64,000 bases of DNA from Parabacteroides johnsonii DSM 18315 (GTDB lineage Bacteria > Bacteroidota > Bacteroidia > Bacteroidales > Tannerellaceae): the NCBI RefSeq assembly GCF_025151045.1, contig NZ_CP102285.1:4526001-4590000 (forward strand). Reading direction: 5' to 3'. Below, piece by piece: positions 7,653 to 17,234 of the stretch; the first letter of the stretch is position 1, and every line of letters starts with the position of its first letter. A program made the translations under genes and the position numbers. The notes beneath the pieces were generated by a model. That model saw only the letters and a program-made list of their open reading frames with translations, had not been told where the DNA came from and ran no database searches.

Positions 7653-9344
7653 ATGTATAAACAGCGAAAGAAAATAATAGCTCTTTTTAGTTGGCTGCTC
7701 CTGCTGGGAAGTGTGGTCCCCGGACAGGCACAGAAAGACAACCGTTTTGAGGTCAGTAAAAACCTGGATATCTTTAATGCTCTGGTAAAAGAGGTGGAAA
7801 TGTTTTATGTGGATTCGGTCGACGTCGAGAAAACGGTGAGACGAGGGATCGATGCCATGTTAGGGGGCTTGGACCCTTATACCGAATACTATCCGGAGCA
7901 GGAAATGGATAAACTGAAATTCATGACGACCGGCGAATATGGCGGTATCGGTTCTTATATCCGTGAACGGAAAGAGGGCGGTGTCTATATTATCGAACCG
8001 TTCGAAGGGATGCCGGCGGCTTTGGCCGGTCTGAAAGCAGGCGACCGTATTTTGGCGATCGACACGGTGGATGTGACCGACAAGCCCTCGGATGAGGTTA
8101 GTGCCTTGTTGAAAGGTGTTCCCAATACGAAAATGGTATTGAAGATACAGAGTCCGTATGACAAGAAACCACGTGAAGTGGAACTGGTGCGTAAGCAGAT
8201 CATGGAAAACCAGGTTACTTACTATGGCGTCCGTGGTGATGGCGTAGGTTATATCTATTTGAAGGGTTTTACGGATAAGAGTGCGCAGGAAGTGAAAAAT
8301 GCGTTCGAGGATCTGAAAAAGAACTATCATATCAAATCATTGATTCTGGACTTGCGTAACAATGGCGGCGGTTTGCTGGAAAGCGCTACGCAGATTGTCG
8401 GCATGTTCGTCCCGAAGGGAAAAGAGGTGGTTTCGACAAAAGGGAAGATCAGCCAGTGGGACCGTACCTATCGTACGCCGGGTGAACCACTCGATACGGT
8501 GATCCCGATGGCTGTCCTTATTAACGGAGCCTCTGCTTCTGCTGCCGAGATCGTTTCGGGTTCTTTACAGGATATGGACCGTGCCGTGTTGGTCGGACAG
8601 CGTTCTTTCGGAAAGGGACTCGTGCAGTCTCCTCGTGAACTTCCTTATAACGGAAGTGTGAAAGTGACGATGAGCAAGTATTACATCCCCAGCGGACGTT
8701 GTATCCAGCAGATGGACTATTCGCACCGGAAAGCTGATGGGAGTGTCGGGGCTATTCCGGATAGCCTGACATCTGTCTTTTATACATCCAAAGGGCGTCC
8801 CGTACGGGATGGAGGCGGTATTACCCCTGACTTCAAAATAGAAGAACCGGAAACGCCGACCATGATGTTCTATTTGATGACGGATTTTATTCTGACGGAT
8901 TTTGTTGCCGATTGGTCCCAGAAACATAAGAAAATAGCTTCGCCTGAAGAGTTCGAGGTGACGGATGAAGACTTTGAAGCTTTCAAGCAATATGCCAAAG
9001 AAAAGAACTTCACCTATGACCGGCAGAGTGAAAAGCTGTTGAAGAACCTGAAGGAGGTGGCTAAGTTCGAGGGGTATATGGACAATGACTCTACCCTCTT
9101 CAACTCTTTGGAAGCCAAACTGACTCCGGACTTGGAACGGGATTTCGACCGCAACAAGGATCAGATCAAGAAATTGTTGACTTCCGAGATTATGAAACGT
9201 TATTATTTCCAGAAAGGTGAGTTGATAAACAGCTTGAAGGATGATGATGTTTTGGATAAGGCGCTGGAAGTGTTGGGTGATCCTGCATTATACCAGAGGA
9301 CATTGGAAGCGCCGGAAAAGGCAGAGAAAACGGCTACATTATAA
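7653..9344 (+). CDS. S41-family C-terminal processing peptidase (CtpA/Tsp-like)
   Basis: Periplasmic serine protease of 563 residues with an N-terminal signal segment (about 7-26, ending GQAQ). Domains: an N-terminal helical part, a PDZ domain (about 95-175; YGGIGSYIRE to LRxVELV region), and the S41 catalytic domain. The nucleophile Ser lies in NGASASAAEIVSG (residues 291-303) and the general-base Lys is K321 in FGKGLVQSP. The family has a Ser-Lys dyad and cleaves proteins at disordered C-termini. The ~150-residue charged C-terminal extension is common in Bacteroidetes homologues. An M50 membrane protease gene follows 25 bp later, and the two may form an operon. Confidence 0.9.
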   Translation: MYKQRKKIIALFSWLLLLGSVVPGQAQKDNRFEVSKNLDIFNALVKEVEMFYVDSVDVEKTVRRGIDAMLGGLDPYTEYYPEQEMDKLKFMTTGEYGGIGSYIRERKEGGVYIIEPFEGMPAALAGLKAGDRILAIDTVDVTDKPSDEVSALLKGVPNTKMVLKIQSPYDKKPREVELVRKQIMENQVTYYGVRGDGVGYIYLKGFTDKSAQEVKNAFEDLKKNYHIKSLILDLRNNGGGLLESATQIVGMFVPKGKEVVSTKGKISQWDRTYRTPGEPLDTVIPMAVLINGASASAAEIVSGSLQDMDRAVLVGQRSFGKGLVQSPRELPYNGSVKVTMSKYYIPSGRCIQQMDYSHRKADGSVGAIPDSLTSVFYTSKGRPVRDGGGITPDFKIEEPETPTMMFYLMTDFILTDFVADWSQKHKKIASPEEFEVTDEDFEAFKQYAKEKNFTYDRQSEKLLKNLKEVAKFEGYMDNDSTLFNSLEAKLTPDLERDFDRNKDQIKKLLTSEIMKRYYFQKGELINSLKDDDVLDKALEVLGDPALYQRTLEAPEKAEKTATL

Positions 9345-9369
9345 TTGGTAGTAAGGTAAGAGACCGGCT

Positions 9370-10509
9370 ATGAAGAGTGCTTTGAAGTTGCTTGTGACTT
9401 TTGGTGTCGGATGTTTGATCGGCATTGTTTTGGTGTGTGCCGGTATCGTGTCGTTTACGGATATGACATGGAATGAACTGGTGCAGAAGCTGGCCAAGAT
9501 AGAGGCACTTGAGATGGTGGGGATATTTGCCGGGAGTATCGTTTGTACGTTGGTCGCCTTTGTCTTGCAAATTGTTTTGCATGAAGGAGGCCACTTGCTT
9601 TTCGGGCTGCTCTCCGGCTATCGTTTCGTCTCTTTCCGTATTTTCAATTGGACGCTGATCCGTCAAGAAGGGAAATTCCGTTTGAAGCGTTTCGGCATCG
9701 CGGGGACAGGCGGGCAATGTCTGATGTTCCCGCCTGACAAGCCTTTGGAAGAGATTCCTGTTGCGCTTTATCATTGGGGAGGTGTTATTGTTAATATGTC
9801 GATGGCACTTTTGGCTTTTGTGGTTTGGTATGTGGTAGAAGATCCTTCTCCTCTGCTGGCGCAATTCCTGGTCATGATGTGTTTTGCCGGCGTGTCGTTG
9901 GGATTGCTCAATGGCATCCCGTTCAAGCGGGGGATTACCAATGATGCAGCCAATGTACGTTTGATGAGGAAGTACCCGAAGAGTAAAAAGGCGATGATGG
10001 TCCAGTTGCGCGTCAATGCCTATATACAAGAAGGTATCCGGATAAAGGATATGCCGGAAGAGTGGTTGGCTTGGAAGGGTGATATTGATTACGGGGAACC
10101 GATGCAACTGAATGTCCGTTTGCTACAAGTAGGACGCTTGATGGATTTGGGGCAAATGGAAGAGGCCTATGTCGCATTGGAAGAGATAGCAAGACACAGG
10201 GGGGAGATGATCGGGCTTTTGGCGAAAGAGGTAGTTTGCGAACTTATCTATTTGGATCTGGTGACCGGCCATAACCAGTGGGCAGATACGTTATACACGA
10301 AAGAAATAGAACTTTACGTCCGACAATACAGTGCTTTGATGTCCTCAAAACAGCGTTTTCTCTGTGCTTGGGCACTTTATAAGGAGCAAGATCGGGAGAA
10401 AGCATTGGCAATCTATGAAAATGTAGTCCAAAAACAAACTCAATATCTGTTGCAGGGGGAAGTGAAGATGGATATCGCCATGATGGAGGCGATGTTCCAC
10501 CTTGTTTAA
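9370..10509 (+). CDS. M50-family membrane zinc metallopeptidase-like protein
   Basis: Integral membrane protein of 379 residues with the zinc motif HEGGH at residues 71-75 within a hydrophobic segment, as in site-2 proteases. Further membrane segments are around 5-28, 50-70, 135-150 and 160-180. The soluble C-terminal 200 residues are helical and repeat-like (AYVALEEIA..., ALAIYENVV...), resembling tetratricopeptide-type packing. Many Bacteroidetes members of this group are annotated only as M50 family; the substrate is unknown. A clear PDZ domain is absent, unlike RseP. Its stop overlaps by 4 bp the stop of the convergent metallophosphoesterase gene. Confidence 0.75.
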   Translation: MKSALKLLVTFGVGCLIGIVLVCAGIVSFTDMTWNELVQKLAKIEALEMVGIFAGSIVCTLVAFVLQIVLHEGGHLLFGLLSGYRFVSFRIFNWTLIRQEGKFRLKRFGIAGTGGQCLMFPPDKPLEEIPVALYHWGGVIVNMSMALLAFVVWYVVEDPSPLLAQFLVMMCFAGVSLGLLNGIPFKRGITNDAANVRLMRKYPKSKKAMMVQLRVNAYIQEGIRIKDMPEEWLAWKGDIDYGEPMQLNVRLLQVGRLMDLGQMEEAYVALEEIARHRGEMIGLLAKEVVCELIYLDLVTGHNQWADTLYTKEIELYVRQYSALMSSKQRFLCAWALYKEQDREKALAIYENVVQKQTQYLLQGEVKMDIAMMEAMFHLV

Positions 10510-11633
10510 TCGGCAAACCGGATGTGCAATACGACCATTTCCGAAACAGTCCCGACCCGGTAGGGAGGTCCGGCTATCCCGATGCCGGAAGATACATAGA
10601 ACTGGGTCGGCCCTTTCTGATGGTAGCCGTATGGACATTCGTAAATCAGTTTCATTACGAGGGGGTAGGGCCATAACTGTCCGTTATGGGTATGCCCGTG
10701 GAGTCCGAGGTCCACACCGTTCATTGTCATTTCGGCGAACGACCAAGGTTGATGATCCAATACGATGATCGGTTTAGTCGTGTCTATACCTGCCATAAGT
10801 GCATGTAACGGCTTTCTTTTCTTGTTGATATGGTCGTCCCGTCCGATCAGGTAGAATGAAGAGTCCGGACGTGTAACAGAATCGATCAGGAGTGTCGCCC
10901 CTGTTTTCTTCAGCCAGCGGTATTTGGCTATGCGGTTGGCACGATACTCATGGTTGCCATATACCACATATACGCCTAACGGGGCTTTCAGTTGTTTCAA
11001 ATCCTCTTCGATATGGGCTTTTTCGGCAAAGCGTGATTCATAATCCATGATATCGCCTACCAGGACAACCATGTCGGGATGTTGTTCGTTGCTCATTTTC
11101 ACGTATCGCTGTACCAGTTCCTTACCGATCATTTCTCCGATATGAAGATCGCTCATCATGACGATCGTCATGCTGTCACGCTCGCTGCTTCCTTTGGGAA
11201 GGGTGACATATACATCTTTGACAATCGGATAGGCGACAACATGGTAAGCATGGAACATCAGGCCCGTAACGATTGCTATGATCAAGAAGAACAGTGTCAG
11301 TTTCGTTTGTTTCCAATGTCCCGTCATCCATCCGGGGAACCAATGGAAGAAGCGGTTGCTGAGCCGGAGCACTTCCGGGACCAATAGGGAAAGTGTGATA
11401 TAAATAGATGCGATATACCAAGTGTTGCAAATATATTGGATGGCAATCATGACGGAGTCCGGCAGGACATTGCGGAATGTAAAGCCGAAGAAGAAGAGAG
11501 ATAATTCAAGGATAAAAAACAAGACATAGGGAATCCTCCAACTTTTTTGGGGAGGAATTGCCTGATACCCTCGCCAGAAGATATAAGGATTCAGCAATAT
11601 CTGTGCTACTATCGATTGAATGAAAACTTTCAT
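10506..11633 (-). CDS. Membrane-anchored metallophosphoesterase (paralogue 1)
   Basis: Calcineurin-like phosphoesterase with three or four N-terminal membrane segments (about residues 30-150) and a C-terminal catalytic domain. Metal-binding motifs are all present: SDLHIG, GDIMD, GNHE, and GHTHNGQ near the C-terminus. It resembles the YkuE/YaeI-type membrane phosphodiesterases, some of which act on lipid-linked substrates; the substrate here is not known. It starts 9 bp after the stop of a second, clearly related gene on the same strand, so the two are probably a tandem duplication expressed together. Confidence 0.85.
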   Translation of the reverse strand: MKVFIQSIVAQILLNPYIFWRGYQAIPPQKSWRIPYVLFFILELSLFFFGFTFRNVLPDSVMIAIQYICNTWYIASIYITLSLLVPEVLRLSNRFFHWFPGWMTGHWKQTKLTLFFLIIAIVTGLMFHAYHVVAYPIVKDVYVTLPKGSSERDSMTIVMMSDLHIGEMIGKELVQRYVKMSNEQHPDMVVLVGDIMDYESRFAEKAHIEEDLKQLKAPLGVYVVYGNHEYRANRIAKYRWLKKTGATLLIDSVTRPDSSFYLIGRDDHINKKRKPLHALMAGIDTTKPIIVLDHQPWSFAEMTMNGVDLGLHGHTHNGQLWPYPLVMKLIYECPYGYHQKGPTQFYVSSGIGIAGPPYRVGTVSEMVVLHIRFAD

Positions 11634-11642
11634 GTCTGCAAA

Positions 11643-12734
11643 CTATTTACAGGTAATGTTGAATACGACAAGTTCGCTGTCGGTTCCGATCCTGAAAGGC
11701 GGCCCCCAGAGCGACAGGCCGGAGGAAACGTATATGTGGCTGTTTCCCCACTTGCGGTAGCCGTAACTTTGATCGAATAGATGGTCGGTAATGAGGCTGA
11801 TCGGCCATACCTGGCCGCGGTGTGTATGTCCGCTGAACTGAAGGTCGATACCCGCATTTTCCGTATCCGACAAGTTGTACGGTTGATGATCCAAAAGGAT
11901 AACAGGTTTTGCCGGATCAATGTTTTTCACCAGTTCTTGCAGGGATAATCGGGATTTATTGCTGCGGTCATCCCGTCCGATTATTTGTATGCCGCCTGGC
12001 AACGTCACGACTTCGTCCCTCAACAGGTGGATCGGTGTTTCTTTTATGAATTGCATGCTCTTCCGTATGCCACTGATGTATTCGTGATTTCCCGGAACCA
12101 TATAGATTCCTAAAGGGGCTTTCAATTCAGTCAGTTCCTCCATCATCTTTTCTGCGTAAAGAGGGACTACGCTGTTGTCGATCAGGTCGCCGCCTATCAG
12201 GATCAGATCCGGTTTCTGTGCGTTGATCATCTCGACATATTGTTTAAGTTCTTCCTTGTCTGTCCCGTACCCTAAATGGATATCGCTGACGGAAACGACT
12301 TTCAACGGCTGTTCATTATGAACCGTCTGCTTGTTGATAACTATGTTGAAAACTTCTGTTTTCGGATGTTGATAATTATAGTAACCGTAGCTTAATAGAC
12401 TAAGTGTCAGGAATAAGGAAATATAGAACCCATATTTGCATGGGAAGTTGAAAAGTCGGAACAAATCGAATACGATCAAGCATAATACCATATAAAGCGT
12501 GAAGACCAACCAGCCGGTTCCTATTTCATGAGCCGTATGAGCCAGCACAACCGGCAATTGGGTGTTTCGAGCTAAAAAACTACCGATAAACGACAAAGCA
12601 CCGCTCCAAAACAGTACGGCTAATAAAACTTTAACACCGAAAGGCTGAGCAACCAAAGCCTGTGCCCCTCTCTTGAATATATAGATGTTTCCCGCAAAAT
12701 AAATACTGATGAGGACAACAAAAAATGTCGGCAT
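11643..12734 (-). CDS. Membrane-anchored metallophosphoesterase (paralogue 2)
   Basis: Same architecture as its downstream neighbour: hydrophobic N-terminal half with several membrane segments, then SDIHLG, GDLID, GNHEY and GHTHRGQ. An open frame extends upstream to 12788, but a consensus -7 box (12751-12758) lies in that extension, so the ATG at 12734 (MPTFFVVLIS) is chosen; it also gives a clean membrane-segment start. Substrate unknown. Confidence 0.85.
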   Translation of the reverse strand: MPTFFVVLISIYFAGNIYIFKRGAQALVAQPFGVKVLLAVLFWSGALSFIGSFLARNTQLPVVLAHTAHEIGTGWLVFTLYMVLCLIVFDLFRLFNFPCKYGFYISLFLTLSLLSYGYYNYQHPKTEVFNIVINKQTVHNEQPLKVVSVSDIHLGYGTDKEELKQYVEMINAQKPDLILIGGDLIDNSVVPLYAEKMMEELTELKAPLGIYMVPGNHEYISGIRKSMQFIKETPIHLLRDEVVTLPGGIQIIGRDDRSNKSRLSLQELVKNIDPAKPVILLDHQPYNLSDTENAGIDLQFSGHTHRGQVWPISLITDHLFDQSYGYRKWGNSHIYVSSGLSLWGPPFRIGTDSELVVFNITCK

Positions 12735-12750
12735 AGTTGTAAATTTTCGG

Positions 12751-12758
12751 CAAAAGTA
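12751..12758 (-). promoter_or_regulatory. -7 box of the metallophosphoesterase pair (TACTTTTG)
   Basis: TACTTTTG on the minus strand is an exact TANNTTTG match, 16 bp before the chosen ATG at 12734. No convincing -33 box. Confidence 0.5.
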
Positions 12759-12810
12759 CGGAAACAATTCAAGTAATGGAACAGGCAAGGTTTTTAAAAT
12801 TACTTAATGA

Positions 12811-14433
12811 TTATTCCTGCCAATCGGGTTTGGGAAAATCTCTGGTTGGACTGTAGCGGACGTAAGTATCAAAAATTTCTTTCTCTGGACCTGTGACTCT
12901 TGGATCAGCAGACTTTTTTAGTTCTTTCATGAGTTCTGTTTTCATTTCATGTTCTATTTCTTTATATTCTGGTTTGCCTGACAGATTATTCAGGCAATAG
13001 GGATCAGAGTTTACATTGTAGAGTTCGAACTCTGGCCTTTTGGTATAGGCCAACTTGAAAAAAGGATGTATTTCCGGATTGTTGTAGTTTTCTATTAAAT
13101 AGGATTTGGATGGCGCTGCATCCACATCTGTAAATGCCCATTCAGGATGATGTACTCCTTTCTGGTCTAAACCATACATCGGATAGATTTCTCCTGTTTT
13201 TTTATTCATGGCTTGCGGGGCGCCGGCTGGCCATCGTTCCGGTTTGATATTCCATATTAACAGATATTCTGTTCCACGGATTGCCCGCTGAGGATAACCA
13301 AGGTTGTTCCATCTGGAAGATGAATGTCTTTCGCGTCCAGCGAAAACGTATTTCTTGCTCTTGTCTATGAGTCCACTTTTTTCCGATTTTAGAATATTTA
13401 CAATACTTTTTCCCGAGAGAGGTTGCATACCTTCAGGCTTTATTCCGGCCAATTCCAGGATCGTAGGTGCCAAATCGATAAAACTTATAAGGTCGTCTAC
13501 CCGGCGTCCCGCAGGAAATCCATTGGGATAGCTGATAGCCATTGGTATATGTATACCATATTCAAAGCAGTTGGCTTTGGCTCTTGGAAATGGCATACCG
13601 TTGTCTGCCGTTACAATGATGATTGTGTTGTTGAGTTCCCCGATAGAGTCCAAATGATTTATCATCTGGCATAAATGGCTGTCGGCCCATTCGATTTCTA
13701 CGGCATAATCAAGCATATCACCCCGGATCTCTTCTGAGTCTGGGATGAATCCGGGAATGTCTACCTGATCTAACTTTTTCCCATTACGCTTCCAAGAACC
13801 TTTTTCATATGCCCGGTGGGGCTCTGAAGAACCATACCAGAAATAGAAAGGTTGGTGGTCTTTCCGTTGTTGCATGAAATCCCGAAAATTTTCGGAATAA
13901 TTGATCCGGCTGATACCGTTAGCCGTTCTTGAGTCATGGGGAGTATCCTTTTCGTATTTATGTTTGTTATAAGCTTTACCCGCTGCATTCTGGGTTCTCC
14001 ATAACGAGTCTGCTTCATTTCGGGCATATTGAAAAGGATCGACTCCTTTGCCTGTATATCCTGTATAGTATCCGTTGGCTTTTAGGAGATCGACAAATGG
14101 TATGTATTTTTTTATCCATGACGAAGCATGTTGTCCAGCTTGTTCATTTTGCCAATGATGGCGTCCTGTTACTAAAGAACTTCTGGAGGGAGCACTGCCG
14201 GGAGAACCTGCATAACAATTTGTGAAATAGATTCCATTAGTCGCAACTTTATCGAAACCGGGTGTATTGACGAAATGTGATCCCGCAAAACTTGTGTGTA
14301 TATGCGATTGATCATCGTTTATAACGAATAGAATGTTTGGGCGTCTTGTGTTTGTCGTTTTTCTATCATTACTTTTGGCAATGACGACGGTGGAGCTTAG
14401 TGAAAGTAATAATATTTTGGATAGGAGGTTCAT
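12811..14433 (-). CDS. S1 sulfatase, Ser-type, resembling heparan N-sulfatase group
   Basis: Secreted sulfatase of 540 residues with a signal peptide (about 1-20). The formylglycine site is Ser80 in S80-A-P-S-R84, followed by SSLVTG. The metal Asp pair is NDDQ at 39-42. The ser-type site needs an anSME-type maturase, not encoded in this window. The stretches GRHHWQNEQAGQH and GYTGKGVDPFQYARN resemble the N-sulfoglucosamine sulfohydrolase group (S1_8); this subfamily call is by eye and moderate. It is the last gene of PUL1, 99 bp after the GH2 gene with a hairpin between. It probably removes sulfate from host-glycan or GAG fragments in the periplasm. Confidence 0.85.
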   Translation of the reverse strand: MNLLSKILLLSLSSTVVIAKSNDRKTTNTRRPNILFVINDDQSHIHTSFAGSHFVNTPGFDKVATNGIYFTNCYAGSPGSAPSRSSLVTGRHHWQNEQAGQHASSWIKKYIPFVDLLKANGYYTGYTGKGVDPFQYARNEADSLWRTQNAAGKAYNKHKYEKDTPHDSRTANGISRINYSENFRDFMQQRKDHQPFYFWYGSSEPHRAYEKGSWKRNGKKLDQVDIPGFIPDSEEIRGDMLDYAVEIEWADSHLCQMINHLDSIGELNNTIIIVTADNGMPFPRAKANCFEYGIHIPMAISYPNGFPAGRRVDDLISFIDLAPTILELAGIKPEGMQPLSGKSIVNILKSEKSGLIDKSKKYVFAGRERHSSSRWNNLGYPQRAIRGTEYLLIWNIKPERWPAGAPQAMNKKTGEIYPMYGLDQKGVHHPEWAFTDVDAAPSKSYLIENYNNPEIHPFFKLAYTKRPEFELYNVNSDPYCLNNLSGKPEYKEIEHEMKTELMKELKKSADPRVTGPEKEIFDTYVRYSPTRDFPKPDWQE

Positions 14434-14465
14434 ACTATTATAGTATTAAGAATTAATTACATAAT

Positions 14466-14505
14466 ATCCGGTTATATTCGGAAATGCTTCCAAATATAAC
14501 CGGAT
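14466..14505 (-). terminator. Hairpin between GH2 and sulfatase genes of PUL1
   Basis: A 13-bp perfect stem, ATCCGGTTATATT (14466-14478) with AATATAACCGGAT (14493-14505). The loop contains a further GGAA...TTCC pairing. No strong T-tract follows on the minus strand, so it may be an mRNA-processing or stability hairpin rather than a full terminator. Confidence 0.5.
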
Positions 14506-14532
14506 TATTTAAGAAATACCAGTTGTCAATAT

Positions 14533-17223
14533 TTACAATTTGAAATTGTTTGATTTGATATTCCAGCCTTTCACAACAAATGTCGGTTCGGATGGCATAT
14601 CGCTTGTGGCCGTTTCTATGATGACGGTTTTACTTTCTCCTGGTAAAAGCGAGAAGAAGTTGTCTGTGTAGAAGCTGGGGCGTACTGGTTTTTTGTCCTG
14701 ATCAAGCAATTGAAGTTGGGTAAAGAATGCTACGGTTGAAGATGGGTTCTTTATTTCGGCTTTAATGAAATGGCGGTCACCTTCTTGATAAGCTTTGTAG
14801 CGAGTCTTTAGTTGTACCTGTTTCAATTTCGACAGATCTTCGAAGCCGGATGAAGTCGGGCCTGTTAGGGTCTTGCGACCTTCATATTTATCGTTAGAGC
14901 GCCAGTAGAATGTATTGGCGACTTCTTTCCCTTTCGTATCGAACAGACGTAGTTTTATAAAATGAACTTGCGTGATATTCTGAGGAAAATCGATTGTGAA
15001 GACATCGTTCACAACACCGTCTTCCGGGATATCGATCTTCTGGCTTTTGCTCCACACCTTCTTGCTGTTCAAATCGTATACTTCGGCAGCTACCTTATAG
15101 TCTTTGAATGCCTGATAGTAGTCATTATAAACGGAAACCGTATTTTTCAAATAATCAAACTGTGCATGAAGTGGTTCCAATGCGTTCTGAGTATGATATA
15201 AAGAGGCTGTCGGTTCCAAAGAATAATCCCACATACGGGCGCAAACCTGACTTACGGGGCAGTTGTGATACCAGAACAATAACCCTGATGCATAGCGGTC
15301 TCCATAACCGAATTTGTTATAGTTCCAGACTTCCCAGATCGATTTGGAGTTCATGGCACCGACTGCCTGACCTTTGGTGGCAAACTCTTCGATGGAGGAG
15401 GAAGGACCATAATGGTTGGTAAGGTCTGTGTACATGGTTGACATGAGATGGAATCCTCCGCCATCATGATAATCCCATACCTCTTTATTGATCGGCCAGA
15501 GGTCTTTCTCGTCCATTACTTCGCGGAGCGTTTCGACTGTCGGGATAGTGGGCGAACCATATTCCGGGTTGAAGCCATCGACACGGCTACCGCGTTCGGA
15601 GGCCGTATTCTCGTAGTGTTGCATCGGGTTCACCTGTTTGTAGGGGCTGCCGTCGTGTACGCCGTCACATTCCGACTGCATCTGGTAACCACGTGTCCCA
15701 TCCAGTTTCATGATCAGGTCTTTTGCTCCCGGCATTTCTGTGCTCTCGTTAGAAGAGACATAATAGGCCAGTGAAGGATGGTTGCGCAGACGTTTTACGG
15801 TTGCTTCGACATTACTCAGATATAAATCTTTATCCTGCGGATGTTTGGTGTCGCCGGTCATCCAGAATTCTTGCCAGACAAGGAGTCCCATTTCGTCGCA
15901 GAGCTGGAAGAAATAGTCTGATTCGGCAATTCCACCTCCCCACATACGGACCAGGTTGATACCGGATTGTTTTGTATAACGCAATTCTGCATAAGTACGT
16001 TCGTCGGAGGTACGGAGCATTCCTTCCGGAATCCAGTTAGTTCCCCGGATGAAGAGCTTCTTGCCGTTCACATAGAATTGGCGGGATTTGTCCGGTGTAT
16101 TCTGGTCGGATGTAATTTCCCGGATACCGAAACGGGTTTTCGTCTCATCGGACACTTTACCGTCTACGCTTACAGTAAGTTTCAGTTCGTACAGCTCCGG
16201 TTTCCCTTTGAAGATCGGCCACCACAGACGCGGGTTCTTGATTGTCAGTTGCGGAAATTCTTCCGGAGTGAAGCAAACCTCCCGCGTTTCTCCCCTGAAC
16301 AGGCTCAACTCTTTGCTGAATGTGATGTTCTCACCGACGATTTCTCCTTTGACTGTACATTTTACGCCACGTTGTGTCGGGTTTGTCACCTCTACACTGA
16401 CAGTCTCTTTTGCTAAATCGTAGCTTGGTTTGGAGAGTTCGGATTTGATGAATGGATGGCGGATGACCGCTTTGTCCGTAGCATAGAGGCTGATGTTTTT
16501 CCAGATACCGGTATTACGGTCGCGGATACCGTCGTTGAAGGTGAAATCCCAACCGACACTCATCAGCATGGTTGTATTTAGTCCGATGTTACCGTCTCCG
16601 CCATTGTGAAACTCACCGGCGGCTCCCCACTGTTTCGGCTTGATGGTCCCCGGCATATCGACTGGATAAATCTTGATTGCCAGAGCGTTCTTCTGGCCGA
16701 TACGGGCGAAATCAGTGATATTGATATACTCCGGTTTGAACATGCCGGACATATTGCCAAGCAGATAACCGTTTACCCATATTTCGGCGCGGTAATTGAT
16801 ACCGTCTACCTGAAGCCAGACGATTTTGTCTTTATAATTTTCTGGTACGTCAAATTCCGTACGGAACCAATAGGTGTAGAACTCGCGTCCTGTTTTGGCA
16901 AGATCCGGGATGATATTCCGGTCTAACTTGTTATTCATGCCATAATAAGGTTCCGGATATACCTTGTTGTGGACGAGGGAGTTCAGGACTGTTCCCGGAA
17001 CGATTGCCGGCATCCATTGTCCGGTCTGATAGCCTGGTTGTGAGATTTTTTCAGCTGGATCTTTCGTCTCGTCGGCCTTATGCATCTGCCAGGTGAAACT
17101 TCCGTTATGTCCTTCTTTCGAATCCAGATATATTTTATCCGGGTTCCGGTAATAATTGGGTGTCTGAGCTTGCATGAAGCAGGCAGACACAAGTAAAAAT
17201 ATTCCTGCAAAAATGTTTTTCAT
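14533..17223 (-). CDS. GH2 exo-beta-glycosidase (beta-mannosidase / exo-beta-glucosaminidase-like)
   Basis: Secreted enzyme of 896 residues with a signal peptide (1-20, ending MQAQ). The jelly-roll sugar-binding domain includes WLQVDGINYRAEIWVNG (about 136-152); Ig-like domains follow, then the TIM barrel. The acid/base Glu is E493 in SSNESTEMPG and the nucleophile is E554 in NPEYGSPTIP. The MVRMWGGG-type segment and CDEMGLLVWQEF are typical of the mannosidase/exo-glucosaminidase branch of GH2 rather than beta-galactosidases. It is transcribed 11 bp after the GH130 gene, and that pairing suggests attack on mannose/GlcNAc-containing host glycans. The exact linkage is uncertain. Confidence 0.85.
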   Translation of the reverse strand: MKNIFAGIFLLVSACFMQAQTPNYYRNPDKIYLDSKEGHNGSFTWQMHKADETKDPAEKISQPGYQTGQWMPAIVPGTVLNSLVHNKVYPEPYYGMNNKLDRNIIPDLAKTGREFYTYWFRTEFDVPENYKDKIVWLQVDGINYRAEIWVNGYLLGNMSGMFKPEYINITDFARIGQKNALAIKIYPVDMPGTIKPKQWGAAGEFHNGGDGNIGLNTTMLMSVGWDFTFNDGIRDRNTGIWKNISLYATDKAVIRHPFIKSELSKPSYDLAKETVSVEVTNPTQRGVKCTVKGEIVGENITFSKELSLFRGETREVCFTPEEFPQLTIKNPRLWWPIFKGKPELYELKLTVSVDGKVSDETKTRFGIREITSDQNTPDKSRQFYVNGKKLFIRGTNWIPEGMLRTSDERTYAELRYTKQSGINLVRMWGGGIAESDYFFQLCDEMGLLVWQEFWMTGDTKHPQDKDLYLSNVEATVKRLRNHPSLAYYVSSNESTEMPGAKDLIMKLDGTRGYQMQSECDGVHDGSPYKQVNPMQHYENTASERGSRVDGFNPEYGSPTIPTVETLREVMDEKDLWPINKEVWDYHDGGGFHLMSTMYTDLTNHYGPSSSIEEFATKGQAVGAMNSKSIWEVWNYNKFGYGDRYASGLLFWYHNCPVSQVCARMWDYSLEPTASLYHTQNALEPLHAQFDYLKNTVSVYNDYYQAFKDYKVAAEVYDLNSKKVWSKSQKIDIPEDGVVNDVFTIDFPQNITQVHFIKLRLFDTKGKEVANTFYWRSNDKYEGRKTLTGPTSSGFEDLSKLKQVQLKTRYKAYQEGDRHFIKAEIKNPSSTVAFFTQLQLLDQDKKPVRPSFYTDNFFSLLPGESKTVIIETATSDMPSEPTFVVKGWNIKSNNFKL

Positions 17224-17234
17224 AAATTATTCTT

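Noticed and set aside
12735-12788. Longer N-terminus of the second metallophosphoesterase
   Set aside because: A consensus -7 box at 12751-12758 lies within it.
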